NCBI RefSeq assembly: GCF_025147485.1
Contig: NZ_CP102263.1
Coordinates: forward strand, 3,795,501-3,859,500
DNA from: Bacteroides uniformis
GTDB taxonomy: Bacteria > Bacteroidota > Bacteroidia > Bacteroidales > Bacteroidaceae
Length of the DNA: 64,000 nt
Direction of reading: 5' to 3'
Made by a program: the position numbers and the translations under genes. Below the pieces are notes generated by a model, which saw only the letters and a program-made list of their open reading frames with translations, searched no databases and had not been told where the DNA came from. Below, piece by piece: positions 18,201 to 26,565 of the stretch (position 1 is the first letter of the stretch; each line of letters begins with the position of its first letter).

Positions 18201-19762
18201 TTTCCCCCCCGCCCCACCACGACATTTACTCCATCGAAGACCTGGCACAGCTCATCTTCGACCTGAAGAACGTGAACCCACGGGCAAAAATCAGCGTGAA
18301 GCTGGTGGCAGAAAGCGGTGTGGGCACCATTGCCGCCGGTGTGGCAAAGGCAAAGGCCGATTTGATAGTCATCTCGGGTGCAGAGGGCGGTACGGGAGCC
18401 TCTCCTGCATCATCCATCCGCTATGCCGGCATCTCGCCCGAACTCGGCTTGAGCGAAACGCAGCAGACACTGGTGCTGAACGGCCTGCGCGGACAAGTGA
18501 TGCTGCAAGTGGACGGACAGCTCAAAACAGGCCGCGACATCATACTGATGGCAATGCTCGGAGCCGAAGAATTCGGTTTCGCCACCAGTGCCCTGATTGT
18601 ACTGGGTTGCGTAATGATGCGCAAATGTCACCAGAACACCTGCCCCGTAGGGGTGGCGACACAGAACGAAGAACTGCGCAAACGCTTCCGCGGACGCAGC
18701 GAGTATCTGGTGAACTTCTTCACGTTCCTGGCGCAGGAAGTACGCGAATACCTGGCGGAAATCGGTGTGGAACGCCTGGATGACATCATTGGACGCACAG
18801 ACCTTATCGTCCGCAAGCCGGATGACGGAATCAAGAAACATCAGTTGATAAGCTTCGACAAACTACTGGCACGCGTAGACAACGAAGCCGCCATCCGCCA
18901 CGTCACCGACCAACAGCATGGCATCGACCATGTGAAAGATGTAGAGATGCTACATGCCGCCGCCGAAGCCGTAGAGAACCAGAAGGAAATCTCGCTGGAG
19001 TACACCATCGCCAATACCGACCGTGCCTGCGGCGCCATGCTCTCTGGTGTCATTGCCGCAAAATACGGAGAAAAAGGGCTGCCCGAACATACGCTGAATG
19101 TGAAGTTCAAAGGCTCCGCCGGGCAGAGTTTCGGGGCATTCCTTGTCCCGGGTGTCAACTTCAAGCTGGAAGGCGAGGCCAACGATTATCTGGGCAAAGG
19201 TCTGAGTGGCGGACGCATCGCCGTCCTGCCCCCGGTACGGAGCAACTTCGAGGCGGAGAAAAACACGATTGCAGGCAACACCCTGCTTTATGGCGCCACA
19301 AGCGGTGAAGTTTACATCAACGGCCGTGCAGGCGAGCGCTTTGCCGTCCGCAACTCCGGTGCCACAGCCGTAGTGGAGGGTGTAGGTGACCACTGCTGCG
19401 AGTATATGACCGGCGGGCGCGTGGTAGTACTCGGACAGACGGGACGCAACTTTGCCGCAGGCATGTCCGGCGGTGTGGCCTACGTATGGAACCGGGACGG
19501 CAACTTCGACTATTTCTGCAATATGGAAATGGTGGAACTGAGCCTCATCGAAGAGGCCTCCTACCGCAAGGAACTGCACGAGCTCATCTGCCAGCACTAC
19601 CTGTACACCGGTTCCAAACTGGCACGCACCATGCTCGATGACTGGCCACGCTATGCCGACCAGTTCATCCAGGTAGTCCCTATCGAATACAAAAAAGTGC
19701 TGCAAGAGGAGCAGATGCAGAAATTGCAACAGAAGATTGCAGAAATGCAACGCGATTATTGA
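15212..19762 (+). CDS. gltB: Glutamate synthase large subunit
   Basis: 1516 residues, the usual length. Starts with a 33-residue propeptide; the catalytic Cys34 follows in HEHDACGVGML and is the nucleophile of the Ntn glutaminase domain. Then come the central domain, the FMN-binding synthase barrel (SPPPHHDIYSIEDLAQLI, GAEGGTGASPASS), the [3Fe-4S] cluster motif CVMMRKCHQNTCPVG, and the C-terminal beta-helix domain with GXXG repeats (GGRIAVLPP, GGRVVVLGQTGRNFAAGMSGG). It transfers the glutamine amide to 2-oxoglutarate. gltD follows after 84 bases. Confidence 0.98.
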   Translation: MKQELFNNKTKAEDYQRQPKQLGLYEASHEHDACGVGMLVNIQGGKSHELVESALKVLENMRHRGAEGADNKTGDGAGIMLQIPHEFILLQGIPVPEKGKYGTGLLFLPKDGKDQAVILSVIIEEIEKEGLTLMHLRNVPTCPEILGEAALANEPDIKQIFITGFTESETADRKLYIIRKRIENRIRKSDIPTREDFYIVSLSTKNIVYKGMLSSLQLRNYFPDLTNSYFTSGLALVHSRFSTNTFPTWGLAQPFRLLAHNGEINTIRGNRGWMEARESVLSSPALGDIREIRPIVQPGMSDSASLDNVLEFLIMSGLSLPHAMAMLVPESFNEKNPISEDLKAFYEYHSILMEPWDGPAALLFSDGRYAGGMLDRNGLRPARYLITQGGMMVVASEVGVMDFEPGDIKEKGRLQPGKILLIDTEKGEIYYDGELKKQLAEAKPYRTWLAGNRIELDELKSGRKVSHSVENYDSMLRIFGYSKEDVERLIVPMCTIGAEPINSMGNDTPLAVLSDKPQLLYNYFRQQFAQVTNPPIDPIREELVMSLTEYIGAVGMNILTPSENHCKMVRLNHPILNNAQLDILCNIRYKGFKTVKLPLLFEVAKGCQGLQEALATLCKQAEESVNEGVNYIVLSDRDVDATHAAIPSLLAVSAVHHHLISVGKRVQTALIVESGEIREVMHAALLLGFGASALNPYMAFAVIDKLVNEKEIQLDYATAEKKYIKSVCKGLFKIMSKMGISTIRSYRGAKIFETVGLSEELSNAYFGGLSSRIGGIRLDEVARDAIAFHKEGMEVLKKKGEAELLPNRGLYAFRKDGEKHAWNPETISTLQLATRLGSYKKFKEFTAMVDSKESPIFLRDFLDFRRAPISIDRVEPVENIVQRFVTGAMSYGSISREAHEAMAIAMNKLHGRSNTGEGGEDRARFMPREDGTNLRSAIKQVASGRFGVTAEYLVNADEIQIKIAQGAKPGEGGQLPGFKVDEVIAKTRHSIPGISLISPPPHHDIYSIEDLAQLIFDLKNVNPRAKISVKLVAESGVGTIAAGVAKAKADLIVISGAEGGTGASPASSIRYAGISPELGLSETQQTLVLNGLRGQVMLQVDGQLKTGRDIILMAMLGAEEFGFATSALIVLGCVMMRKCHQNTCPVGVATQNEELRKRFRGRSEYLVNFFTFLAQEVREYLAEIGVERLDDIIGRTDLIVRKPDDGIKKHQLISFDKLLARVDNEAAIRHVTDQQHGIDHVKDVEMLHAAAEAVENQKEISLEYTIANTDRACGAMLSGVIAAKYGEKGLPEHTLNVKFKGSAGQSFGAFLVPGVNFKLEGEANDYLGKGLSGGRIAVLPPVRSNFEAEKNTIAGNTLLYGATSGEVYINGRAGERFAVRNSGATAVVEGVGDHCCEYMTGGRVVVLGQTGRNFAAGMSGGVAYVWNRDGNFDYFCNMEMVELSLIEEASYRKELHELICQHYLYTGSKLARTMLDDWPRYADQFIQVVPIEYKKVLQEEQMQKLQQKIAEMQRDY

Positions 19763-19818
19763 ATCGCGAATTAATAATGAAAGAATGAAAGACTGAGGAA
19801 ATTCCCCTTTCATTCTTT
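19751..19818. promoter_or_regulatory. Two hairpins in the gltB-gltD spacer
   Basis: A first hairpin, CGCGATT with AATCGCG (19751-19768), spans the gltB stop codon. A second pairs 19780-19791 with 19807-19818 (12 bp perfect, AAAGAATGAAAG arm, 15-base loop). Neither is followed by a long T-run, so they look more like RNA processing or stability elements than a terminator. Confidence 0.45.
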
Positions 19819-19846
19819 AATTCTTTAACTTTTTAATTTGTTCATC

Positions 19847-21205
19847 ATGGGAGATCCAAAAGCATTCCTCAATATCCCCCGCCAAGAGGCGGGTTACCGT
19901 CCGATACACGAACGTATCACAGACTTCAGCCAAGTGGAACAGACACTGAACAGCCACGACCGCAAGCTCCAGGCCTCGCGCTGTATGGACTGCGGCGTAC
20001 CCTTCTGCCACTGGGCATGTCCGCTGGGCAATAAAGACCCGGAATTCCAAGACGCGCTCTACCGGGGCAAATGGCACGAAGCCTATCAAATACTGAACAG
20101 TACGAATGATTTTCCGGAATTTACGGGACGCATCTGCCCTGCCCTTTGCGAGAAGTCGTGCGTACTGAAACTCTCGTGCAACGAACCGGTCACTATCCGC
20201 GAGAACGAAGCCGCCATTGCCGAGGCTGCTTTTCGCGAGGGCTACATCACCCCCCTCCAGCCCGAACGCAACGGAAAGAAAGTAGCCGTCATCGGCGCCG
20301 GCCCTGCCGGATTGAGCGTTGCCGTACGGCTGAACGCCAAAGGTTACGAAGTTACCCTATTCGACAGCAAACCGATGCCGGGAGGACTGTTGCGTTACGG
20401 CATCCCCAACTTCAAACTGGACAAAGCCGTCATCGACCGCCGCATGAAAATCCTCAAGGCCGAAGGAATCTTGTTCAAGATGGGAGTCCATGTCGATGTA
20501 CAGAAACTGCCCGTCGGATTCGATGCCTACGCCATTTGTACCGGTACGCCCACCGCCCGCGACCTCTCCATTCCGGGCAGGGAGCTGAAAGGCATCTACT
20601 TTGCCCTCGACATGCTGGCACAGCAGAACCATATTCTGGATGGAGATACCTTCCCGAAAGACCAACTCGTCAACGCCCGCGGCAAACGGGTACTCGTCAT
20701 CGGCGGCGGCGATACCGGGTCTGACTGTATAGGCACCAGCATCCGCCAGGGAGCCGTCAGCGTAACCCAGATTGAAATTATGCCCCAACCGCCCATAGGA
20801 CACAACCCGGATACTCCCTGGCCGCAATGGCCCGTCGTACTGAAAACCACCAGCAGCCACGAAGAAGGCTGTACCCGTCGATGGTCCCTCGCCTCTACCC
20901 GGTTCATCGGGAAGAATGGCAAGGTATGCGGTGTGGAAGTGGAAGAAGTGGAGTGGCTTCCGGCAACAGACGGTAACCGCCCTACCATGAAATCTACGGG
21001 TAAGAAAGAGGTCATCGAAGCCGATATGGTGCTTCTTGCCATGGGTTTCCTCAAGCCCGAGCAACCGAAGTTTGCAGAGAACGTATTCGTGGCAGGCGAT
21101 GCCGCCCACGGCGCCAGCCTCGTAGTACGTGCCTTGGCCGACGGACGACGAGTGGCAACAGAAATAGACCGTTACCTCGAACCTCTAAAAGAAAACAAGA
21201 AATGA
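19847..21205 (+). CDS. gltD: Glutamate synthase small subunit
   Basis: 452 residues from the ATG at 19847 (MGDPKAFLN); an upstream in-frame TTG at 19838 is a weaker choice. The N-terminus has the two cysteine clusters for [4Fe-4S] centres (CMDCGVPFCHWACP and CPALCEKSCVL). Two Rossmann folds follow: FAD-binding VAVIGAGPAGLSVA near residue 150 and NADPH-binding VLVIGGGDTGSDC near 290, and the FAD-closing motif VFVAGDAAHGASLVV near the C-terminus. It passes electrons from NAD(P)H to GltB. It sits between gltB and asnB in an evident operon. Confidence 0.97.
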   Translation: MGDPKAFLNIPRQEAGYRPIHERITDFSQVEQTLNSHDRKLQASRCMDCGVPFCHWACPLGNKDPEFQDALYRGKWHEAYQILNSTNDFPEFTGRICPALCEKSCVLKLSCNEPVTIRENEAAIAEAAFREGYITPLQPERNGKKVAVIGAGPAGLSVAVRLNAKGYEVTLFDSKPMPGGLLRYGIPNFKLDKAVIDRRMKILKAEGILFKMGVHVDVQKLPVGFDAYAICTGTPTARDLSIPGRELKGIYFALDMLAQQNHILDGDTFPKDQLVNARGKRVLVIGGGDTGSDCIGTSIRQGAVSVTQIEIMPQPPIGHNPDTPWPQWPVVLKTTSSHEEGCTRRWSLASTRFIGKNGKVCGVEVEEVEWLPATDGNRPTMKSTGKKEVIEADMVLLAMGFLKPEQPKFAENVFVAGDAAHGASLVVRALADGRRVATEIDRYLEPLKENKK

Positions 21206-21246
21206 TTTCCCTTTCTTTAATTTTTAACCTTTAATTTTTAATTCTC

Positions 21247-22974
21247 ATGTGTGGAATAGCAGGAATCTTCAACATACAGTCTCAAACTCCTGAGTTGAGA
21301 AACAAAGCGCTACGGATGGCGCAGAAAATCCGTCATCGCGGACCGGACTGGAGTGGTATCTACGTAGGCGGCTCCGCCATCCTCGCCCACGAACGCCTCT
21401 CCATTGTCGACCCGGAATCCGGCGGACAACCCTTATATTCACCCGACCGCAAACAGGTGCTTGCCGTCAATGGCGAGATTTACAACCATCGCGACATCCG
21501 TGCCCGCTATGCCGGAAAATACGCCTTCCAGACAGGTTCCGACTGCGAAGTCATCCTTGCCCTTTACAAAGACAAAGGCATCCGCTTCCTCGAAGAGCTG
21601 AACGGCATCTTCGCCTTCGCCCTCTATGATGAAGAAACGGACGATTACCTCATCGCCCGCGACCCCATCGGCGTAATCCCCCTTTATATAGGACGCGACA
21701 AGGATGGACACATCTACTTCGGCAGTGAGCTGAAAGCCCTTGAAGGTTTCTGCGACGAGTATGAGCCTTTCCTTCCCGGCCACTACTACCGTGGGCGCGA
21801 GGGCAAGATGCACCGCTGGTACACCCGCGACTGGATGGACTATGCCGCTGTGAAGGACAACTACACTCCTGCCGCCGAACGTAATGCCGCGCCGGCTTCG
21901 ATAGGCCGGACAGCCTACAGCACACAAGTCACGGCTGTGCACGACGCACTTGAAGCCGCCGTACAGCGCCAGTTGATGTCCGACGTCCCCTACGGTGTCC
22001 TGCTCAGTGGCGGACTCGATTCTTCCGTCATCTCTGCCATCGCCAAGAAATATGCCGCCAAACGCATCGAGACAGACAACAAGGCAGATGCCTGGTGGCC
22101 ACAGCTCCATTCCTTCGCCGTCGGCTTGAAGGGTGCTCCCGACTTGATTAAAGCCCGCGAAGTGGCCCGTCATATCGGTACCGTGCATCACGAGATAAAC
22201 TATACCGTTCAAGAAGGCCTCGATGCTGTCCGCGACGTCATCTATTTCATTGAGACTTACGACATAACCACTGTCCGCGCCTCCACCCCCATGTATCTGC
22301 TGGCGCGTGTCATCAAAAGCATGGGCATCAAGATGGTACTCAGCGGCGAAGGTGCAGACGAGGTGTTCGGCGGTTACCTTTACTTCCACAAGGCGCCCAC
22401 ACCGCAAGCCTTTCACGAAGAAACCGTGCGCAAGCTCTCCAAACTGCATCTGTACGACTGCCTCCGTGCCAACAAAAGCCTTGCAGCCTGGGGAGTGGAA
22501 GGACGTGTCCCCTTCCTCGACAAAGAATTCCTGGATGTTGCCATGCGCATCAATCCGGCAGTCAAGATGTGCCCCGGCAAGGAGATAGAAAAGAAAGTAG
22601 TCCGCGAAGCCTTTGCCGACATGCTCCCTCAGAACGTTGCCTGGCGGCAGAAAGAACAGTTCTCCGACGGTGTGGGCTACAGTTGGATTGATACGCTGAA
22701 AGCCGTCACTGCCGCCGCCGTCAGCGACGAGCAGATGGCACATGCCGCCGAACGCTTCCCGATACATACCCCACAAAACAAGGAAGAGTATTACTACCGC
22801 ACCATCTTCGAAGAGCATTTCCCCAGTGAAAGCGCGGCCCGGAGCGTTCCCAGTGTGCCCAGTGTGGCATGCTCCACCGCCGAAGCACTGGCATGGGACG
22901 CCTCTTTCCAAGGAAAGAACGACCCCAGCGGACGGGCAGTAGCGGGGGTACACGAAGAAGCATACAAGGATTAA
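21247..22974 (+). CDS. asnB: Asparagine synthase (glutamine-hydrolysing)
   Basis: 575 residues. MCGIAGIFN gives the catalytic Cys2 of the Ntn glutaminase domain; SDCEVILALY and RDPIGVIPLY are typical. The synthetase domain has the PP-loop LLSGGLDSSVISA that binds ATP and the VLSGEGADEVFGGYLYF motif. The last about 50 residues (from about 525) are rich in S, A and G and may be a poorly conserved tail. The gene is 41 bases after gltD and its transcript ends in a strong terminator 4 bases past the stop. Confidence 0.96.
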   Translation: MCGIAGIFNIQSQTPELRNKALRMAQKIRHRGPDWSGIYVGGSAILAHERLSIVDPESGGQPLYSPDRKQVLAVNGEIYNHRDIRARYAGKYAFQTGSDCEVILALYKDKGIRFLEELNGIFAFALYDEETDDYLIARDPIGVIPLYIGRDKDGHIYFGSELKALEGFCDEYEPFLPGHYYRGREGKMHRWYTRDWMDYAAVKDNYTPAAERNAAPASIGRTAYSTQVTAVHDALEAAVQRQLMSDVPYGVLLSGGLDSSVISAIAKKYAAKRIETDNKADAWWPQLHSFAVGLKGAPDLIKAREVARHIGTVHHEINYTVQEGLDAVRDVIYFIETYDITTVRASTPMYLLARVIKSMGIKMVLSGEGADEVFGGYLYFHKAPTPQAFHEETVRKLSKLHLYDCLRANKSLAAWGVEGRVPFLDKEFLDVAMRINPAVKMCPGKEIEKKVVREAFADMLPQNVAWRQKEQFSDGVGYSWIDTLKAVTAAAVSDEQMAHAAERFPIHTPQNKEEYYYRTIFEEHFPSESAARSVPSVPSVACSTAEALAWDASFQGKNDPSGRAVAGVHEEAYKD

Positions 22975-22977
22975 AAA

Positions 22978-23020
22978 AAGAGCTGCCGACAGATTTCCTG
23001 CCAGCAGCTCTTCTCATTTT
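22978..23020 (+). terminator. Rho-independent terminator after asnB
   Basis: AAGAGCTGC (22978-22986) pairs perfectly with GCAGCTCTT (23004-23012), loop 17 bases, followed by CTCATTTTTTATTT. It closes the gltB-gltD-asnB operon and, read from the other strand, could also stop the HU/smalltalk transcript because a run of A precedes it. Confidence 0.85.
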
Positions 23021-23042
23021 TTATTTATCAAATCCTATCGGA

Positions 23043-23135
23043 CTAAAACATCATTGTCTGTCCACCAATCACACCTGCCACAGCACTCGCTACGGCAATA
23101 ATAAGTTTCAAAATCACATTCCACGTTTTCTTCAT
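23043..23135 (-). CDS. Smalltalk-type 30-residue peptide
   Basis: Translation of the minus strand from the ATG at 23135 gives 30 residues, starting MKKTWNVILKLIIAVASAVA and ending GGQTMMF. The pattern (MKK-W start, one hydrophobic helix, small-residue-rich middle, short polar end) and the position 40 bases behind an HU-like gene match what I recall of the Bacteroides 'smalltalk protein' family. Function is unknown; it should insert in the inner membrane. Confidence 0.75.
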   Translation of the reverse strand: MKKTWNVILKLIIAVASAVAGVIGGQTMMF

Positions 23136-23175
23136 AAAGATTATCCATTATCTGATTAATAATTCATAGCTACTG

Positions 23176-23679
23176 TTATCCCAGTGGATTCTCACCTTGG
23201 TCTCCATCCGAATCCGAGCCTCCTCCTTCCGAACCGGAGCCGCCATCTGTAGAAGTCTTCCCCTTAAGATAATCATCCAAACTCACCAAATCCAGCCTCT
23301 CTCCAGCGCGGGTAGCAGCCTTCGATATCTTCAGTTCCCTATTCGCCTGAAAACAGATACGGACGCTCTCCACACTCTTGGCTGTCACGTCATCAGCCTT
23401 TTCCTCACCTTTCGATTTGGCTGCCAGTATAAAAACACCCAGCCCGGCTATATTAACCGTCTTTCCTTCCAGCAACTGCTCTTTCAGCTTTTCCACAAAG
23501 TTCTGCATCGTACTCTTGATGTCACCGATAGACAGAGAAGAGCGGTCCTGCATCTTCTGTGCAATAAACGCCAAATCCACGCTTTGCCCCAATGTTACCA
23601 ACTGCGGATAATACTTCTTGGGAGAGTTTTCAACCCTGGGGTCCGACGGTCTCTCCACCGTCCTGAAAATTACACTCAT
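23176..23679 (-). CDS. HU-family DNA-binding protein with acidic/glycine tail
   Basis: 167 residues. Residues about 20-125 match the HU-like domain seen in Bacteroides (YYPQLVTLGQSVDLAFIAQ, then SLSIGDIKSTMQNFVEKLK and GKTVNIAGLGVFIL, the last corresponding to the HU beta-arm base). The C-terminal about 25 residues are low-complexity G, S, D and E (GGSGSEGGGSDSDGDQG) with a disordered look. It is upstream of the smalltalk peptide on the same strand. Such proteins are numerous in Bacteroides; a nucleoid or regulatory role is likely but not shown. Confidence 0.85.
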   Translation of the reverse strand: MSVIFRTVERPSDPRVENSPKKYYPQLVTLGQSVDLAFIAQKMQDRSSLSIGDIKSTMQNFVEKLKEQLLEGKTVNIAGLGVFILAAKSKGEEKADDVTAKSVESVRICFQANRELKISKAATRAGERLDLVSLDDYLKGKTSTDGGSGSEGGGSDSDGDQGENPLG

Positions 23680-23742
23680 ACTTTTTTTTCTTTAGAGATT
23701 TAAATTCGTTTTCCTATTCACACGTTTCGTTGATCAACGATG

Positions 23743-23774
23743 CAAAGGTGAGGATTAAAAACTATGTAGCCAAA
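23743..23774 (-). promoter_or_regulatory. Likely promoter of the HU-like gene
   Basis: On the minus strand TTTG (23774-23771) is followed after 20 bases by CACCTTTG (23750-23743), one mismatch from TAnnTTTG, about 65 bases upstream of the start codon. The remaining bases up to the IS66 end at 23841 show nothing else recognisable. Confidence 0.45.
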
Positions 23775-23926
23775 GAAAAAAGGTGCTTGGGAGTAGTTTT
23801 TCTGAGAAAAGTGATAAAGTGCTATAAATCAACAAAAAATGTAAGCACTCAATTTAGGGCATCCCCCTTCGAAAGGGCACTTTTCAGTGCCCTAAACCGA
23901 GTTTTGTTAATTAATTAGTCTTGAAT

Positions 23927-25720
23927 TTAACATTGGCTGGTAGCCAAAGTGATTTTGTCAGGAACCATGTTAACATAATCCCTGCATCCGTTAAAGATAT
24001 TTTTGAAAAAAGTTCCGATGAAGTTCCAGACAGAACTGCCATGAAGCTTTACCGTTCCAATCACACTATGATATGTTGCAGCCATCCCAGCACCGGCATC
24101 ACTACCATAATGAAGTGAATTATTACGTTGGGTAGTCAGCTTTCGAATGGTTCGCTCTGCCAGATTGTTGTCTATAGGTAATTCACCATCATCCAAGTAG
24201 GCAAAAATCTCTTTCCAGAACCGGTTCAGATAATTGAGAGCTTCCCTATAATACTGACTTCTAAATTCTGAATCCTTTGACAGTTCACTGTCCAACTGAC
24301 TGCGCAATTCTATCAGGAGTTCCTTCGTTTCCAGACTTTGCCTTTCCCGAAACCTTTCTTTTGGAGTTAATCCGGCATCATCGTATTTACGCTCCCTCAT
24401 AAAGAACTCCTTTAAAATTTCGGAAAAGCGTTCTGCAGTCGGTTCACCACCCTGATTGGAAGCCTTGACAAACTTGTTTTTGGCATGAGACATACAAACT
24501 TGGTGTACAGTATCTTTAAAACGGGCTGATTTCAGATCATTGCCGATAAACACATAAGCATTGTATCCGTCGGACATGATACTCTTCAATTCTGCATCAC
24601 CCAAAAAGTCTGTAAGTACCTCACGACCGCGCGAGCCATTCTCATAGAAGAAAATGGCTGTTTTCCGAGCCTTGTTGACCAGAACCCAAATATAGCACTT
24701 CTTATAGTGATCATATTTACGCACCTTACACCAGGTCTCATCGCAGTTCACTATCGAGTCTTTTTCCAAAGCTATGGACTTCAATACACAGACCAATTCA
24801 TCCAGGTATTTCTTGCCTTTCTTAAGCCAGTTGCGCAATGTGTTTTTAGAAACGGTCATGCCCATATCTGTCAGCCATTGGTGAAGAAGACCGAAAGTCA
24901 CATTCTTCACATAAACTTCATAGGCGATAGCCTGCAGAAATTCAGGAGTAGCTTTAGTACCCTCGAATCTGGTCACCACCTCCGGATGGCCTTCAGAAGG
25001 GAAATAACCCCACCTGGGCTTTTTACCAGGCTCTGCATAATGAACCATCTCAAAACATTCTTCCGTAAGGAAAGTACGGAAACTGAACACCCGTACCATT
25101 CTCCTTTCAATGATGCGACCGGGAACCTTTGTCAAGTCAGAAGGATGCTCTATTACTTCTCCGGATACTCCCGTCGTTTTATAACCGTCAGGACGATTGG
25201 ACAAATCACGGCCTTTCCCGGAAGGCTCTTTAACCTCCGGTGATTGGACATGACCAACCGAATCCGTGCGAAGCGTATCATCGGTTCCATCATAATCATC
25301 CTTCTCCTTGTTCCGGTCTGAATCACCCGTCTTAGCTTTAGATTTGATCTTTTGACGTCGATCACCAAAACGTTCCTGATGGGCATAATCAAGTCTTTCC
25401 TGAAGTGATTTAATCTTACGTTCAGCCGATTTGCGAAGTTTATGCTCTTCTGACAACCGATTCTCAAGGTCAGCATGTTTCGATTCCATAGAGGACACCT
25501 GATCCTTCAGATCCTTCATCTGAGCCATAAAATCCTCCAAAACAAGCTTCATGGCATCACTTGTCAACCGAAGATCCTGATTCTGTTCGGCAAGGTATTG
25601 TATGTACCGCTCTTTCTGATCCTCTGCCATACCTGCACTATAATTTATAGGGCTGAGTGAGCAGGTTGCCCTACTCAACAACTCTCGTTTTGTTGTAATT
25701 ATATCTTGCAGATCGATCAT
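23927..25720 (-). CDS. tnpC: IS66 transposase (TnpC)
   Basis: 597 residues. N-terminal coiled coil (residues about 50-110, leucine/lysine/glutamate heptads), then a basic, zinc-binding-like region, and the DDE core. The motifs DSIVNCDETWCKVRKYDH and LKSIMSDGYNAYVFIG supply the first two acidic residues, and DDGELPIDNNLAERTIRKL the Glu, followed by the family end TTQRNNSLHYGSDAGAGMAA. Length and order fit IS66 ORF3. It is the downstream gene of the IS operon and should catalyse transposition with TnpB. Confidence 0.95.
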   Translation of the reverse strand: MIDLQDIITTKRELLSRATCSLSPINYSAGMAEDQKERYIQYLAEQNQDLRLTSDAMKLVLEDFMAQMKDLKDQVSSMESKHADLENRLSEEHKLRKSAERKIKSLQERLDYAHQERFGDRRQKIKSKAKTGDSDRNKEKDDYDGTDDTLRTDSVGHVQSPEVKEPSGKGRDLSNRPDGYKTTGVSGEVIEHPSDLTKVPGRIIERRMVRVFSFRTFLTEECFEMVHYAEPGKKPRWGYFPSEGHPEVVTRFEGTKATPEFLQAIAYEVYVKNVTFGLLHQWLTDMGMTVSKNTLRNWLKKGKKYLDELVCVLKSIALEKDSIVNCDETWCKVRKYDHYKKCYIWVLVNKARKTAIFFYENGSRGREVLTDFLGDAELKSIMSDGYNAYVFIGNDLKSARFKDTVHQVCMSHAKNKFVKASNQGGEPTAERFSEILKEFFMRERKYDDAGLTPKERFRERQSLETKELLIELRSQLDSELSKDSEFRSQYYREALNYLNRFWKEIFAYLDDGELPIDNNLAERTIRKLTTQRNNSLHYGSDAGAGMAATYHSVIGTVKLHGSSVWNFIGTFFKNIFNGCRDYVNMVPDKITLATSQC

Positions 25721-25792
25721 ACTTAAACCTTTGATTTACAGCATTAAAGGTAATAAAATAATCGCAAAAACGCAAGTGGACAAATAGATTAA

Positions 25793-26128
25793 TTATCTGA
25801 TTTTTAATGTTTTAACTATAGGATTCTCAAGAATCAAAACCACGTCCTTCCAGTCAATCCGATAAACAGTATCTGCCCCGTTCCGCTCTACTTTCATGAA
25901 CTGATAGCCTGCTACAAACTTCTTTTCGAACAGACTATATGAACGATTATCAAATGAAAACATACGGACTATCCTGCGATTTCGAGACATGACTATAAAG
26001 ACGTCTCCATCATTGGGCTCACGGTGAAGCCGTTCACGAATGACAGACAACACACGGCTGTGTTTACAACGCATATCGGTAAAATCACGGACATAATAAA
26101 AATGATTCAGACCGGTAACACTCAACAT
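25793..26128 (-). CDS. tnpB: IS66 accessory protein TnpB
   Basis: 111 residues starting MLSVTGLNHFYYVRDFTDMR at the ATG 26128. Contains the IS66 ORF2 core (KHSRVLSVIRERLHREPNDGDVFIVMSRNRRIVRMF). The ATG overlaps the TGA of tnpA (ATGTTGA), indicating translational coupling. An in-frame non-ATG extension upstream overlaps tnpA and is unlikely to be used. Confidence 0.9.
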   Translation of the reverse strand: MLSVTGLNHFYYVRDFTDMRCKHSRVLSVIRERLHREPNDGDVFIVMSRNRRIVRMFSFDNRSYSLFEKKFVAGYQFMKVERNGADTVYRIDWKDVVLILENPIVKTLKIR

Positions 26129-26484
26129 AACCCCTCCAACTGCTCTACCATACGAACCAAATCCTGGTAGCTTAAATTCTTTTGGGACAAATGCAAGCCA
26201 TTGCTGATACGAATCCCAACCCAAATACGAACCGGGTGATCATCTCTGCTTGGTGATACCGGTTGAGGTTGATCACTAGCCCTGGATTTTTCCTCATGAC
26301 CAATTGCAGGAGCACCATCAACCTGGACTTCAACTACTTTTTTACGGGTATCCTTGTACCATTTCTGAAAGATGTTATAAGGAACTTTGTTCTTAACGCA
26401 AAACGATTGGAGAGATTCTCCATGAGGCAAAGCCTCGGTCTGGTATTGAAAGTAAAACCTTTCAAGATCTTCACTGCTATACAT
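26122..26484 (-). CDS. tnpA: IS66 accessory protein TnpA
   Basis: 120 residues from the ATG at 26484 (MYSSEDLERFYFQYQTEAL). It contains a helix-turn-helix-like region (SLQSFCVKNKVPYNIFQKWYKDTRK) typical of IS66 ORF1 proteins, which resemble IS3 OrfA. It is the first gene of the IS operon. Its exact role in transposition is not known to me. Confidence 0.85.
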   Translation of the reverse strand: MYSSEDLERFYFQYQTEALPHGESLQSFCVKNKVPYNIFQKWYKDTRKKVVEVQVDGAPAIGHEEKSRASDQPQPVSPSRDDHPVRIWVGIRISNGLHLSQKNLSYQDLVRMVEQLEGLC

Positions 26485-26565
26485 AAATTCTAAAATTTTT
26501 GTTCGCAGCGAAGATAGAGGTTGCAATCAATAGCCATTTTTTGACTGCTTACACAAAAAATATTT

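Larger units (their letters stand above)
23841..26552 (-). mobile_element. IS66-family insertion sequence, apparently intact
   Basis: The 2712-bp element starts GTAAGCACTCAATTT and ends with the complement of GTAAGCAGTCAAAAA; both ends share GTAAGCA-TCAA. It is flanked by identical 9-bp sequences ACAAAAAAT (23832-23840 and 26553-26561); IS66 elements normally duplicate 8 bp, so the ninth base may be chance. All three IS66 genes are present and open. It lies just after the stop codon of the last capsule gene, so it may cut the end of that operon off from its terminator. Confidence 0.93.
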
